Below are positions 21,613 to 31,975 of a stretch of 64,000 nt of DNA, one piece after another. Numbering within the stretch: the first letter of the stretch is position 1; each line of letters begins with the position of its first letter. Position numbers and translations under genes: made by a program. The notes under the pieces are model-generated. The model had not been told where the DNA came from, ran no database searches, and saw nothing but the letters and a program-made list of their open reading frames with translations. The DNA comes from Azorinus chamasolen (lineage: Eukaryota; Mollusca; Bivalvia; Cardiida; Solecurtidae): the NCBI GenBank assembly GCA_963576725.1, contig OY755241.1, forward strand, positions 1,860,001 through 1,924,000, given 5' to 3'.

Positions 21613-23560
21613 TACACGACTGTTCGAAATAATAAAATAACACATTAACTAGACAAGTTCGCATTACTCCTTAACAGGATAAACCTACTTTGTAACATAA
21701 TAACATAGCCTTTTAACATAATCAGACACGTTTTAGACATGTCAACACGACAAACTAACAAGTCAACATGGGCATTTAGCATAATAACATAGTATATAGA
21801 CAAGTTGACATTGCTCTTTAACAAGATGAGACTACTTTATTACATAATAACATAGCCGTTGAAGATAATAAGAAACAAATTAGACCAGTCAACATTACAT
21901 ATTGACAAGACATTACGGGCTTTTAATATGACATATATAGACAAGTACAAAAATGAGTCATGCAGGAAACACCACATACAGAACAAACAGTCGCCCGAAC
22001 AGCAAGTTCACATTGCTTACTACCAAGATGAAACTACTTTGTAACATAATAACATAGCCGTTGAACATAATAAGACATAAAATGGACACGTCAACGCTAC
22101 ATATTGACAAGACAACGCGTGCGTTTAACCCATTACCTCATGCTATTTTTAGATCCAACCTCTTTGAATAAAATCTACCGAAAAGGAGCATTAACTAGAG
22201 AAAAGGAAAATTTTAGATTTATTTAGTTTGAAACCATTGTGATAAATAGAGCAATTGCTCCTATAGGAGCAAATGCTTTATTTATCACACTGGTATCACA
22301 CTGGTATCACAAAGCAACTGTTCACATTGCTCTTTAACAAGATAACACTACTTTGTAACATAATAACATAGCAGTTTAACATAATAAGACCTAAATTAGA
22401 CAAGTCATCACTACATATTGACAAGATAAAACGCGCATTTAACATGATAACATATTATATAGACAAGTTCACATTGCTCTCTAACAAGAAGACTACTTTG
22501 TAACATTATAACATAGCCATTGAACATAATAAGACCTAAATTGGACAAGTCAATGCTACATATTGGCAAAATAACACCGTGTATTTAACATGATAACTTA
22601 TATAGACAAGTTAAAATTGATTCTAAACAAGATGAGACTACTTTTTAACATAATAACATCGCCGTTTAACATGATAGACACAATTTGGACAAGTCAACAC
22701 TATATATTGACAAAACAACACGTGCACTAAACATGATAACATGTCGTATAGACAAGATCACATTGCTCCTTGACAGGATGAGACTAATGTCTACTACCAC
22801 ACAGTTCAACTTCCATCAGAATTTAAGATGATACTACGTTGTAACATAATAACATAGCCGTTTAACATGATAAGACACAGTTTGGACAAGTCAACACTAT
22901 ATATTGACAAAACAGCACGTGCACTTAACATGATAACATGTCGTATAGACAAGATCACATTGCTCCTTGACAGGATGAAACTGCTTTGCAACATAATAGC
23001 ATAGGCCACAGACATAGTAACACACTGATTAAACAAGTTAACACGACAGGTAGACAAAATAACACAAAGGTGCGACATAATAGCACAGTTTTTCAGCATA
23101 ATAGGAAGCCGTATGAACAAGACAACACACTATTTTGACAAACATGCTCTAGATAAGATAACTTCACTTTTTAACATAATAACAATACATTTTAACATAA
23201 CAAGGCGTTGTTTGGACAAGTCAACACCACATTTTGACAAAACAACACATGCATTTACCATGATAACATGTATAGACAAGTTCACATTGTTCTTTAACAA
23301 GATGAACCTACTTTGTAACATAACAACATAGCCGTCGTCCATAACAACACAATTCACGGGCAAGTTAACACGGCGCTTTGACATAATGACACGGCGTTTC
23401 GAGATGACATCATTGAAATAGACAAGTTTACACAGCACTTCGACATAATACCATGACGTTTAGACATGATATCACTGAATTTGAACAGGACGAGAAGAAA
23501 TTCGATAACAGGAGACAGATACAGCGTTCCATACGTTATGTCGTAACGGTTTATCACATT
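21613..23560. repeat. Degenerate higher-order tandem repeat (~145 bp built of ~18 bp subunits)
   Basis: AACATAATAACATAGCC, GACAAGTCAACAC and TATTGACAAGACAAC alternate throughout. The marker CTACTTTGTAAC and variants recur at roughly 145-bp steps (about 21684, 21831, 22347, 22491, 22635), with longer gaps at inserted DNA. Periodic reading frames on the minus strand (VIMLNGYVIMLQ and similar) are a by-product of the period. Confidence 0.75.
22133..22317 (+). mobile_element. Foldback MITE family A, right-truncated
   Basis: It begins TTAACCCATTACCTCATG, carries CTACCGAAAAGGAGCATT, and has the family hairpin around GCTCCTATAGGAGC (about 22258-22271). The arm GATAAATAGAGCAATT is matched by AATGCTTTATTTATCAC. 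The right TIR is absent. It interrupts the tandem array. Confidence 0.7.
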
Positions 23561-23690
23561 TCCTCATGTTGATGCCATTGAAAAAGTAACTTATTTCGTG
23601 AAACCATTGTGATAAATAGAGCATTTCCTCCATAGGAGCAAATGCTCTATTTATTACGTTCGTTTAAAAATTCTAATATTTTCCTTTTTT

Positions 23691-26015
23691 AGCTCACTAG
23701 AGCACAAAGTGCTCAGGGTGAGCTTTTGTGATCGCCTGATGTCTGTCGTCTGTCGGCGTGCGTCGTCAACAATTTGAACTTTAAAAGTCTTCTCCTCTGA
23801 ATCTACAGGGTTCTCAGCTTTCATCTTTGGCACATAGCATCACCTATAGGTCCTCTACAAAAGTTATATAAATTATGTCCCTGGAGTCAAAATTGGCCCC
23901 GCCACGGTCCTAGGGGTGGCCAGGTTTTTTCTAGCTGACTGTTGTTTTCTGTATAAGTAGCAGAATGCTCGGCTCACTTAGGTTAGGCATGGGGAAAACT
24001 TCAAAAATCTTCTTGTCAAAAACTACATGTCACAGAGCTTAGATATTTGGCGTATAGATTTACTTAGTATACCTTATTGACATTGGTTAATATCATAGTT
24101 CTGATGTTAAAATTGGCCCTGCCCTGTTGGTTATACTTTAAAATAGTCTTTTACACTATAAAGGTTCCTCTGAGCTAGAAGGATTGCAGTCACTCCATCT
24201 GTGTTACGTAATCACTTGATAGGTCAAGTTCCTGGTCAAAACTCTATCAAGTTGTATGCTTCAGAATTAGTCTCTGTTTGTTCACACTGTTTTTAACCCA
24301 TTCCCTCATAGGATATTTTCAGATCCTGCCTCTTGAAAAATTTCAGAATTGTGTAGATTTTAAACCATTGTGATAAATAGAGCATTTACTCCTATGGAGC
24401 AAATGCTCTATTTATCACAATGGTTTCATAAAGTGACTATTATACCTCTTTGAATAAATCTACTGATAAGGAGCATTAATTAGAGAAAAGGAAAATTTCA
24501 GAATTGTGTAGATTTGAAACCATGGTGATAAATAGAGCATTTATGCATATGGAGCAAATGCTCTATTTATCACAAAGGGCAAATGCTCTATTTATCACAA
24601 TGGTTTCATAAAGTGACTATTATACCTCTTTGAATAAATCTACTGATAAGGAGCATTAATTAGAGAAAAGGAAAATTTCAGAATTGTGTAGATTTGAAAC
24701 CATTGTGATACATAGAGCATTTACTCCTATAGAGCAAATGCTGTATTTATCACAAAGGCTTTTTTCAGATCCTACCTCTTTGAATAAATCTACTGATAAG
24801 GAGCATTAATTATAGAAAAGGAACATTTACACCTATTGAGCAAATGCGCTATTTATCACAAAGGCTTTTTTCAGATCCTACCGCTTTGAATAAATCTACT
24901 GATAAGGAGCATTAATTATAGAAAAGGAAAATTTCAGAATTATGTAGATTTGAAACCTTTGTGATAAATAGAACATTTACTCCTATGGAGCTTTTGTTCT
25001 ATTTATCACAATGGTTAGCAAATGCTCTATTTATCACAAAGGCTTTTTTCAGATCCTACCTCTTTGAATAAATCTACTGATAAGGAGCATTAATTAGAGA
25101 AAATGAAAATTTCAGAATTGTGAAGATTTCAAACCATTGTGATAAATAGAGCATTTGCTCCATAGGAGTAAATTAACTCATATACAAACCACATATAAAG
25201 TTACATACCGGTATGTGTCAGATCAGAGTCCAAACTGTGTGCTAATTTCGGTCAAGTCATGCTAAGCAGTGATAGGGTTGTCATCTGTTAGAAATGTTGT
25301 CTGCTTATTCAGAGAGGTAAATCTGGGTCTACTCTGTTTGCAAATGCGTGAAAACATGTTTATATGAGGAAAAGGGTTAATTAGAGAAAAGGAAAATTTC
25401 AGAATTGTGTAGATTTGAAACCATTGTGATAAATAGTGCATTTATTCCTATGGAGCAAATGCTCTATTTATTACAAAGGCAAATGCTCTATTTATCACAA
25501 TGGTTATTATCACCAGTTATTGTTAACAAGTTTAAATTTTCCATTTCCATAACAATTCCGTTTGTATAAATTGTTGAAATCGCGATTTTTATACAATTTC
25601 TGCTTTGAAACAATCATCAGTACTCTAATTCTGAAGGGGTTCGAAACGTCGCGGTGTGAACTGGTTTTGTTACGAAACGTGCTCTACAAGAGTTGTCGTT
25701 CGTTTATAAATACGCAATATAACAAGGAGTTGTTAGGTTATGCGTAAAATGGAAAATGAAACTTGTCCACGTATTTTTTGTGCGAAATATGCTTTCCAAG
25801 TTAACGGTCGGTAAACGTTCGGTATTGGACTTAGAAAATATTTATAATAAAGCAAATCATCCCAGAAAGCTTGCCATTATAATTATACAGAGAAAGGGTC
25901 AAATAACACCCCCACAAAACAGGTGTCCAGTTTTGTTTAGAAACATACATGTAGTTAAAACTTTCAAAATATTTCCCTCTGGTGAGCGATTTCAGGGCCA
26001 TCATGGCCCTCTTGT
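23691..26015 (+). mobile_element. Helentron-like element, AGCTCACTAGAGC, loaded with MITE cores
   Basis: Head AGCTCACTAGAGC...GGTGAGCTTTTGTGATCGCC; end GGTGAGCG, AGGGCCATCATGGCCCT and CTTGT. The usual monomers survive at 23790-24180 and 25900-25980. Between them is a tandem block of foldback family A cores (24293-25505) and an unassigned AT-rich stretch (25506-25890). Confidence 0.75.
24293..25505. repeat. Tandemly expanded family A hairpin cores
   Basis: At least six hairpin blocks (AAATAGAGCATTTACTCC / GAGCAAATGCTCTATTT) are separated by CTACTGATAAGGAGCATTAA and GAGAAAAGGAAAATTTC, at ~130-240 bp steps. The first opens TTAACCCATTCCCTCATAGG. A family B scrap (TCTGGGTCTACTCTGTTTGC) lies near 25323. 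Confidence 0.75.
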
Positions 26016-26089
26016 ATAGTAAATGCTCCTTTTCAGAAGATCTATTCAAAGAGGTTGGAACTAAGATAGCTTATGAGGGAATAGGTTAT

Positions 26090-26235
26090 TTACGGAACTA
26101 GGAAGTTAAATCATATCTGGTAAGCAGATTTAGAAATTTTCAGTGGAAAGAATTTATGTAACGGGAATAGACCATGGACACAGATTAGTGTGTAGACCAG
26201 ATATTTAATTTCGTTTGGTATGTATATAATTATAT
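26090..26235 (+). repeat. Unclassified dispersed repeat, copy 1
   Basis: ACTAGGAAGTTAAATCATAT, GGGAATAGACCATG and GATTAGTGTGTAGACC occur in the same order at about 63596-63722. Termini and class are not recognised. Confidence 0.6.
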
Positions 26236-26512
26236 TAAATAACATTTCACCTAACGGTTTTCACTTTATTGTTTCAAATATGTTTCTCTTCAGTTTGTTT
26301 AGCTCTTTACTCCACAATGAGTAATTCAACAAGTTCTTTATTCTAAAATATGAATAATTTTGCATATTCGTTCTGTACTGATTTTTCAAGTTTTCAGATA
26401 CTTTTTTTCCATGGTATACACACTCGTTGACCGATATATGTTTTTATTGAACAGATTACAAGACTCCTACAAAATATCTGTTTCTAATTGCTTGACAATA
26501 CGTCTGTTAATA

Positions 26513-26727
26513 TTAACCCATTCCCTCATATTGACGACTTTTGATGACTCTGTAAAACTCACTTTGTGAAACCATTGTGATAAATAGAGCATTTGCTCCT
26601 AGAGGAGCAAATGCTCTATTTATCACAATGGTTTCAAACTACAACATTCTAAAAGTTTCCTTTTCTCTAGTTAATGCTCCTTTTCGGTAGATTGTGTCTT
26701 AAAATAGCCTATGAGGTAACGGGTTAA
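26513..26727 (+). mobile_element. Complete foldback MITE family A with TTAA ends
   Basis: TTAA (26513-26516) precedes CCCATTCCCTCATA; the right end is TATGAGGTAACGGG followed by TTAA (26724-26727). The centre is a 68-bp near-perfect palindrome (26568-26635) with apex GCTCCTAGAGGAGC. A TTAA duplication next to CCC-starting ends is characteristic of piggyBac-type transposition, so I infer a piggyBac-mobilised MITE. Confidence 0.8.
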
Positions 26728-26858
26728 CAAGGTGCATGTGTTAGTGATAGATACAAGAACTGTCGGATATTAATGTATGCTTTGAAAGAGGCCAGTTGAT
26801 ATTCTTACATATAAATCATTCTATATTCATTTTAAATTTTCATTCCATATACTTATTT

Positions 26859-27165
26859 AGCTCACTAGAGCACAAAGTGCTTAAGGTAAGCTTTTTTGAT
26901 CGCCTGATGTCCGTCGTCAGTCGACGTGCATCGTCAGTTCTCAACAGTTTCAACCTTCAAATATTCTCCTTTCAATTTAAAGGGTTCTCAGCTTTCATCT
27001 TTGGCACATAGCATCATCTGTAGGTCATCTACAAAAAGTGATAACTGGTGTCAAAATTTGCCCCGCCACAGGGGTGGCAAGTTTTCTATAGAAATATAGA
27101 GAAAACTTGGAAAATCTTCTCGAATTATTTGGTGAGCGATATCAGGGTCATCATGGCCCTCTTGT
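26859..27165 (+). mobile_element. Short Helentron-like element, single monomer
   Basis: Head AGCTCACTAGAGC...GGTAAGCTTTTTTGATCGCC, one monomer, end GGTGAGCG, AGGGTCATCATGGCCCT and CTTGT. At 307 bp it is the minimal form of the family here. Confidence 0.75.
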
Positions 27166-27201
27166 TCTATGATTTACACACTCGGGTTGGGATTTGTTTT
27201 T

Positions 27202-28670
27202 AGCTCACCACAGCACAAAGTGCTCAAGGTGAGCTATTGTGATACCCCTGTGTCCGGCGTCCGTCTGTCTGTCTGTCCGTCAACAATTTCAAACGACTTC
27301 TTCTCTGAAACCGACTGCCCAATTGTAACCAAACTTGGTCAGATACATACTGTGGGTGGGTGTTTCAAAAGTTGTTAAAAGATAGTGGGTGGGGCCGTCG
27401 GGTCACAATATCTAGAAAAATCTTCTTCTCCAGAATGACTTGTCCGATTTGAATATAGTTTCACCAAAATGTTTCTCAGTTGATAGACTTTAAAAGTTGT
27501 TAAAAGAATTTTGATCCGGCAAAAAACATGGCCGCCAGAGGGCGTGGTCTTTTTTTCCATATATGGTAATATTGGAAAATCTTTAAAAATCTTCTTCTCT
27601 CAAACTGTAAGGCCTAGACCTTTGATATTTGGTATGTAGCATGATCTTATGGTCCTCTACAAAGATTGTTCAAATTATGACCCCCGGGCCAAAAATGGCC
27701 CCGCCCAAGGGCTTGTCAGTTTTTCATAGGAAAATCTTCTTCACTGAAACTGTAAGGCCTAGAACTTTGATATTTGGTATGTAGCATGATCTTTTGGTCC
27801 TCTACAAAGGTTGTTCAAATTATGACCCCCGGGCCAAAAATGGCCCCGCCCAAGGGCTTATCAGTTTTTCATAGGAAAATCTTCTTCTCTCAAACTGTAA
27901 GGCCTAGACCTTTGATATTTGGTATGTAGCATGATCTAATGGTCCTCTATAAATATTGTTCAAATTATGACCCCCGGGCCAAAAATGGCCCCGCCCAAGG
28001 GCTTGTCAGTTTTTCATAGGAAAATCTTTAAAAATCTTCTCTCAAACTGTAAGGCCTAGGCCTTTGATATTTGGTATGTAGCATGATCTATTGGTCCTCT
28101 ACAAAAGTTGTTCGAATTATGACCCCCGGGCCAAAAATGGCCCGCCCATGGGCTTATTAGTTTTTCAAAGGAAAATCTTTAAAAATCTTCTTCTCTCAAA
28201 TTGTACGGCCTAGACCTTTCATTTGGTATGTAGCATGATTTTATGGTCCTCTACAAATATTGTTCAAAAATGGCCCCGCCCAAGGGCTTATCAGTTTTTC
28301 ATTGGAAAATCTTTAAAAATCTACTGAAACTGTAAGGCCTTGACCATTGATATTTGGTATGTAACATGATCTAATGGTCCTCTACAAATATGTAGCTGTG
28401 GCGTGTGGTCCTCTGCCAAAAATGTTTAACTTACGACCCTGACCACTGGGCGAAACTTGGCCCTGCCTCAGGGCTTATCAGTTTTTCATGGGTAAAATAT
28501 AAAATATTATTTTTCTCTGAAACCATAAGGCTTAGACCTTTAATTAATGGCATACTGCTTTGCCTAGTGGTTCTCTACCAAGGTTGTACACATGATTTCT
28601 TGTGGTCAAAAATGGCCCAGCCCCTGGGGTTATCTCAGGTGAGCGCTTCAGGGCCTCATGGCCCTCTTGT
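27202..28670 (+). mobile_element. Helentron-like element with GTAAGGCCTAGAC monomers
   Basis: Head AGCTCACCACAGC...GGTGAGCTATTGTGA preceded by GTTTTT. A CCGTCTGTCTGTCTGTCCG stretch leads to eight or so monomers of ~130-165 bp (AAGGCCTAGACCTTTGATAT, GACCCCCGGGCCAAAAATGG). End GGTGAGCG, a decayed GGGCCTCATGGCCC hairpin and CTTGT. The monomers differ from those of the AGCTCACCAGAGC subfamily though the termini are shared. Confidence 0.8.
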
Positions 28671-28870
28671 TATTGAATTTCATCGTCTCATCATAATAGT
28701 CGTCATTTGGCGTTATATGACCTATTAAGTGGCACAGGGCCGTAAATCCCCCCCCCCCCCCCCTCACTCAACCCAGAGACCTTCCTACATTGTATCATGT
28801 CATCTCATCATTCGTCGGCGCTATATAACCTATTCGGTGCCACAGTGACGTAACCCAACTCACTCACTGT
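28671..28870 (+). mobile_element. Two SINE/LINE tail fragments in tandem
   Basis: GTTATATGACCTATTAAGTG...GGCCGTAAATCC and GCTATATAACCTATTCGG...CCCAACTCACTCAC are two copies of the tail found in the 1.1 kb unit. A 17-base-scale C run (about 28748-28764) lies between them, and CCCAGAGACCTTCCTAC links them to the 1.1 kb repeat's SINE-like module. Confidence 0.6.
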
Positions 28871-28940
28871 AACAAACCAACACTTCATATTTGTTCTATG
28901 GTACGCATTTAACCCTGTTCAAGCTAACTACAGTTATAAA

Positions 28941-29151
28941 TACAGCAAAACGCTGAATACTACAAACACCCATTTACCTACGATTATTGATCTTTTACAC
29001 AGGTAGTAGCTTAATGCAGGCTGAACGTCATGCAGAAAACTCCTCTAGGTTTTCTGCATTACTGACTTTCACTCTGTATAAAGCAGCCACCTGCCTACAA
29101 GGACATACACTCTTCGTTACTAAGATTTCGTATTATCGAATTTTTACTGTA
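28941..29151. mobile_element. Decayed pogo-like foldback MITE
   Basis: It begins TACAGCAAAACGCTG and ends TTTTTACTGTA, with a central hairpin (CATGCAGAAAACTCC / TAGGTTTTCTGCATTAC) and flanking AGGTAGTAGCTTAATGCAGG / AAAGCAGCCACCTGC. TACAGT...ACTGTA ends with TA flanks fit pogo/Tc1-type MITEs; better-preserved copies are at 40811 and 61883. Confidence 0.65.
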
Positions 29152-29294
29152 ACATGGATGTAGATGAGACTCAGAGTAAGATCTGGATCAAAGCTATGTT
29201 ACATACGAAGTTGTACAAATTGCACTATATCCATATTTCAGCAGACATTCCATTATATTTTACTGACATAATAGCCCAGTAAGGCAATCAATGT

Positions 29295-29485
29295 TTAACC
29301 TTTGATCCATGGTTACCTTTGCACACAGTTTGGATCCAAATGAGACACCGAGTAACTCTGAATCTCATAAAGATCCAAACTGTTTTACCCGATTGCATTT
29401 TGAAAGGCAAACTGATTATAGCTTTTGAAGACGAAGTGGGTGAAAAATGTGTTTAAATAATTTGCTCAGCACACTAAACGTTATC
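29295..29485. mobile_element. piggyBac-like MITE, decayed
   Basis: TTAACCTTTGATCC opens the element; the foldback CAGTTTGGATCC...GATCCAAACTG surrounds ACACCGAGTAACTC. A second partial copy follows at about 29489-29560 with half of the foldback deleted. Confidence 0.6.
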
Positions 29486-29879
29486 CATTAACCTTTAGCC
29501 TGCTATGGACGGACGGCTGAGTGATTACCTATGCAAACAGTAACTCGGCGTCTCATCAGTTTGCTCGGTTTCATGTACAAAAATGTATCTCTCCATACTA
29601 CCCATACATTATATTATATGAGAATATATTCGAAGATTCACTTGTAGGTGTATGTACGGCGACTAGTTATTATGGTGCACGGTGAATGGCGTAGTGTACA
29701 GCGAATAGTTTCTATATCCATTAACACTCCGAAAAAGGAGGAGTTTTAACACAGTGTAGAACAAGGACCCGTAAATCAATTTGGCTTTATAGGTTATATA
29801 CTAAGAAAATTGTTAGAGTTGATCAGCTTGCTCATTCAAATAAAAATTCTATTCTTAAGTGTATTACTTTTGTATTTTT

Positions 29880-30290
29880 ATGACTACACATCCCGCTGTA
29901 TAAAGTGCTGACCCTGATCAGAGGACTTTTAGGAACTCTTTGATCTTGATCAACACTGTCATGTGTGTTATATATCGCGGGATGCTATAGGTTACATGAG
30001 CATCACATATCAGTGTAGACCCTGATCGGAATACTCTTCGAGCCCGCTGTTATGGGTCTTCATTGTTCGCTAATGTCCCATATATGGGATCGCGGGATGT
30101 TTATGGCTTAACTGTATCACATCATTGTTATAGCAAGAACTACAGATCCTGGCCTGATCGGACAGCTCCTCTGGAACCAGCAAAGACTGCAATTAGAAGG
30201 CTCATGTAAGAACAATCTGATCTGGATCTACACTGTTTGCCTATGTCCTAATGTATGGGCTCACGGGATGATATGGGTTAGAATATCGAA
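29880..30290. repeat. Decayed family B foldbacks
   Basis: Three worn blocks (GACCCTGATCAGAGG, GACCCTGATCGGAATAC, CCTGGCCTGATCGGACAGC) alternate with ATCGCGGGATG-type ends. They resemble the GACCCAGATCAGACGG...GTCTACTCTGTTTGC hairpin of family B. Confidence 0.45.
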
Positions 30291-30685
30291 TTGTATTATG
30301 TAGTCAGAATACAAAGAAATATATTGATGTAATTTGATCGTCGAAAAAAATGTATATTTGGTTAATACGGCATCGTTCTGTGCAGGGATAATGTGACGAT
30401 AGAAAACAGTCGTCTGCAAGATTGTCGTCTGCTCATATTTCATTATTTTTTATTTATTTCCAGAATTAGTACATTCTGAGTGTCCAACAGCTTCGCTTAT
30501 CTGAGTGTCAAACAGTGTGGATCTTGATCAGACACTGAGTTACTCCATAGGTTACCACACGTGTGGGATGTTACGTTGCAGGCGTCTAAAGGCTACATGA
30601 TATGGCCTTATTATTTAATCTTCACATGGGGCAGCAATCTTTAAATTCACAAGGTGAAAACCATTGAAGTTTATTAGATTATACT

Positions 30686-30897
30686 TTAACCCTTTAGCCT
30701 GCTGTGGGCGGATGAGTGATTACCTTTGCAGACAGTTTGGATCCAGATGAGACGCCGAGTAACTCGGTGTCTCATCAGGATCCAAACTGTTTGATACTCT
30801 GACCGTGCTGTTGAAAAGAAGTACAAGATAAATGAACAGTGACAACTGAAATCGATGACATTTTCTACACAATTTTGCTCAGCAGGCTAAAAGTTAA
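30686..30897. mobile_element. Complete piggyBac-like MITE with TTAA ends
   Basis: TTAA (30686-30689) is followed by CCCTTTAGCCTGCTG; the other end is CAGCAGGCTAAAAG before TTAA (30894-30897). The ~15-bp TIRs are nearly perfect. Inside is a 57-bp palindrome (30733-30789, CAGTTTGGATCC / GGATCCAAACTG, apex GCCGAGTAACTCGG). No coding capacity. Confidence 0.85.
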
Positions 30898-31468
30898 CTG
30901 TCACATTATCTACAATACACTTTTCCAAATCAAAATTGGAACCAGTCAATTTGTCATAGTGAGTGGTTGGGGATCACAAAGAATAGACTGGTATAAACCA
31001 TGCAAATCAATAGGGTCTGCAAACTGCCTTGACTCCGCAAGCCCTCTGATTAGTCTATACTGTTTGTCTGTGTCCTAGCAATTGTATCGTGGGAATTAAT
31101 GAATTACTTTCTAACATGCTACAGGGAAACGTCTGTCCCAAGCTGTTTCTGTATGAGACACTCCTAGGGTCTGATCCGTTTCATGAATTCTATATTTGAA
31201 GATAAATTCAACATACATGTATTTAGGAAATGTAATAGGGTGATAGATTTCTCGGCAATTTAAAGGTTAAGAAATTGCAAATGTGCTGCCTGCTTCAAGT
31301 TGCATAATTGATATTTTATTCATTTGTTTTAACGCTTTCAACGAAACAGTCGCCGGAAAGCGATTGAGTGGCCTTTCTGCAATGGGAGAATATTTTTGCA
31401 AACAGTTTGGATCAAGATGAAATGTAGAGAAACTGTTTGACTTTGTTGCACAAGTGACAATATCGGAA

Positions 31469-31630
31469 TACAGTAAAAACCTCTCTATAACGACCATTAA
31501 TTTGTATTAATTATTTGGTGTTTATGACAGGTGACTGCTTAAAGTCATGTGAAAGTAAAACAGAACGCTCCTTGGAGAACACAAAATACTTGATGCTATT
31601 AAGTGGTCGTTATAGAGAGGTTTTACTGTA
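31469..31630. mobile_element. pogo-like MITE with TA flanks
   Basis: TACAGTAAAAACCTCTCTAT (31469 onward) and ATAGAGAGGTTTTACTGTA (to 31630) are ~24-bp TIRs (continuing AACGACC / GGTCGTT). The centre has GAAAGTAAAACAGAACGCTC but only half of the usual hairpin. Confidence 0.8.
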
Positions 31631-31975
31631 TTTAACTTCCGGTAAATGTGACCAAAATATTTTCTATGGACGATCACCTGAAGATACTTCCTGTGAAATT
31701 CGCTTTAATTCATTTCTGTAGTTGGAAGGAAATATCATTTATCCCTTAATCCATGAATATGTAAGAAATAATGGCAACATGAATATCAATTAGATTATTT
31801 TAAAATGACACGTTGATACAGCAATTGTTGGCCACGACAGAAACTGCAGAATGATATCTATACTGATTCATCAGCAAATAGAACAGACCTTGATCAAACG
31901 TAGCCGTCTGGTCTGGATCTACTCCTTTTGCAAAGACATAGAAAGACATATTTATGAAGTAAAAGGTGTAAAGTA

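Larger units (their letters stand above)
23567..26085 (+). mobile_element. Foldback MITE family A interrupted by a Helentron-like element
   Basis: The left half (23567-23690) has the GAAACCATTGTGATAAATAG hairpin and ends TTCCTTTTTT. The right half resumes at 26016 with AAATGCTCCTTTTCAG and GGTTGGAACTAAGATAGC, ending TATGAGGGAATAGG. Together they match the uninterrupted family A copies at 26513-26727 and 62964-63195. Confidence 0.7.

Noticed and set aside
22806..23438. Periodic hydrophobic frames on both strands
   Set aside because: They follow the period of the degenerate tandem array; no signal, domain or codon bias.
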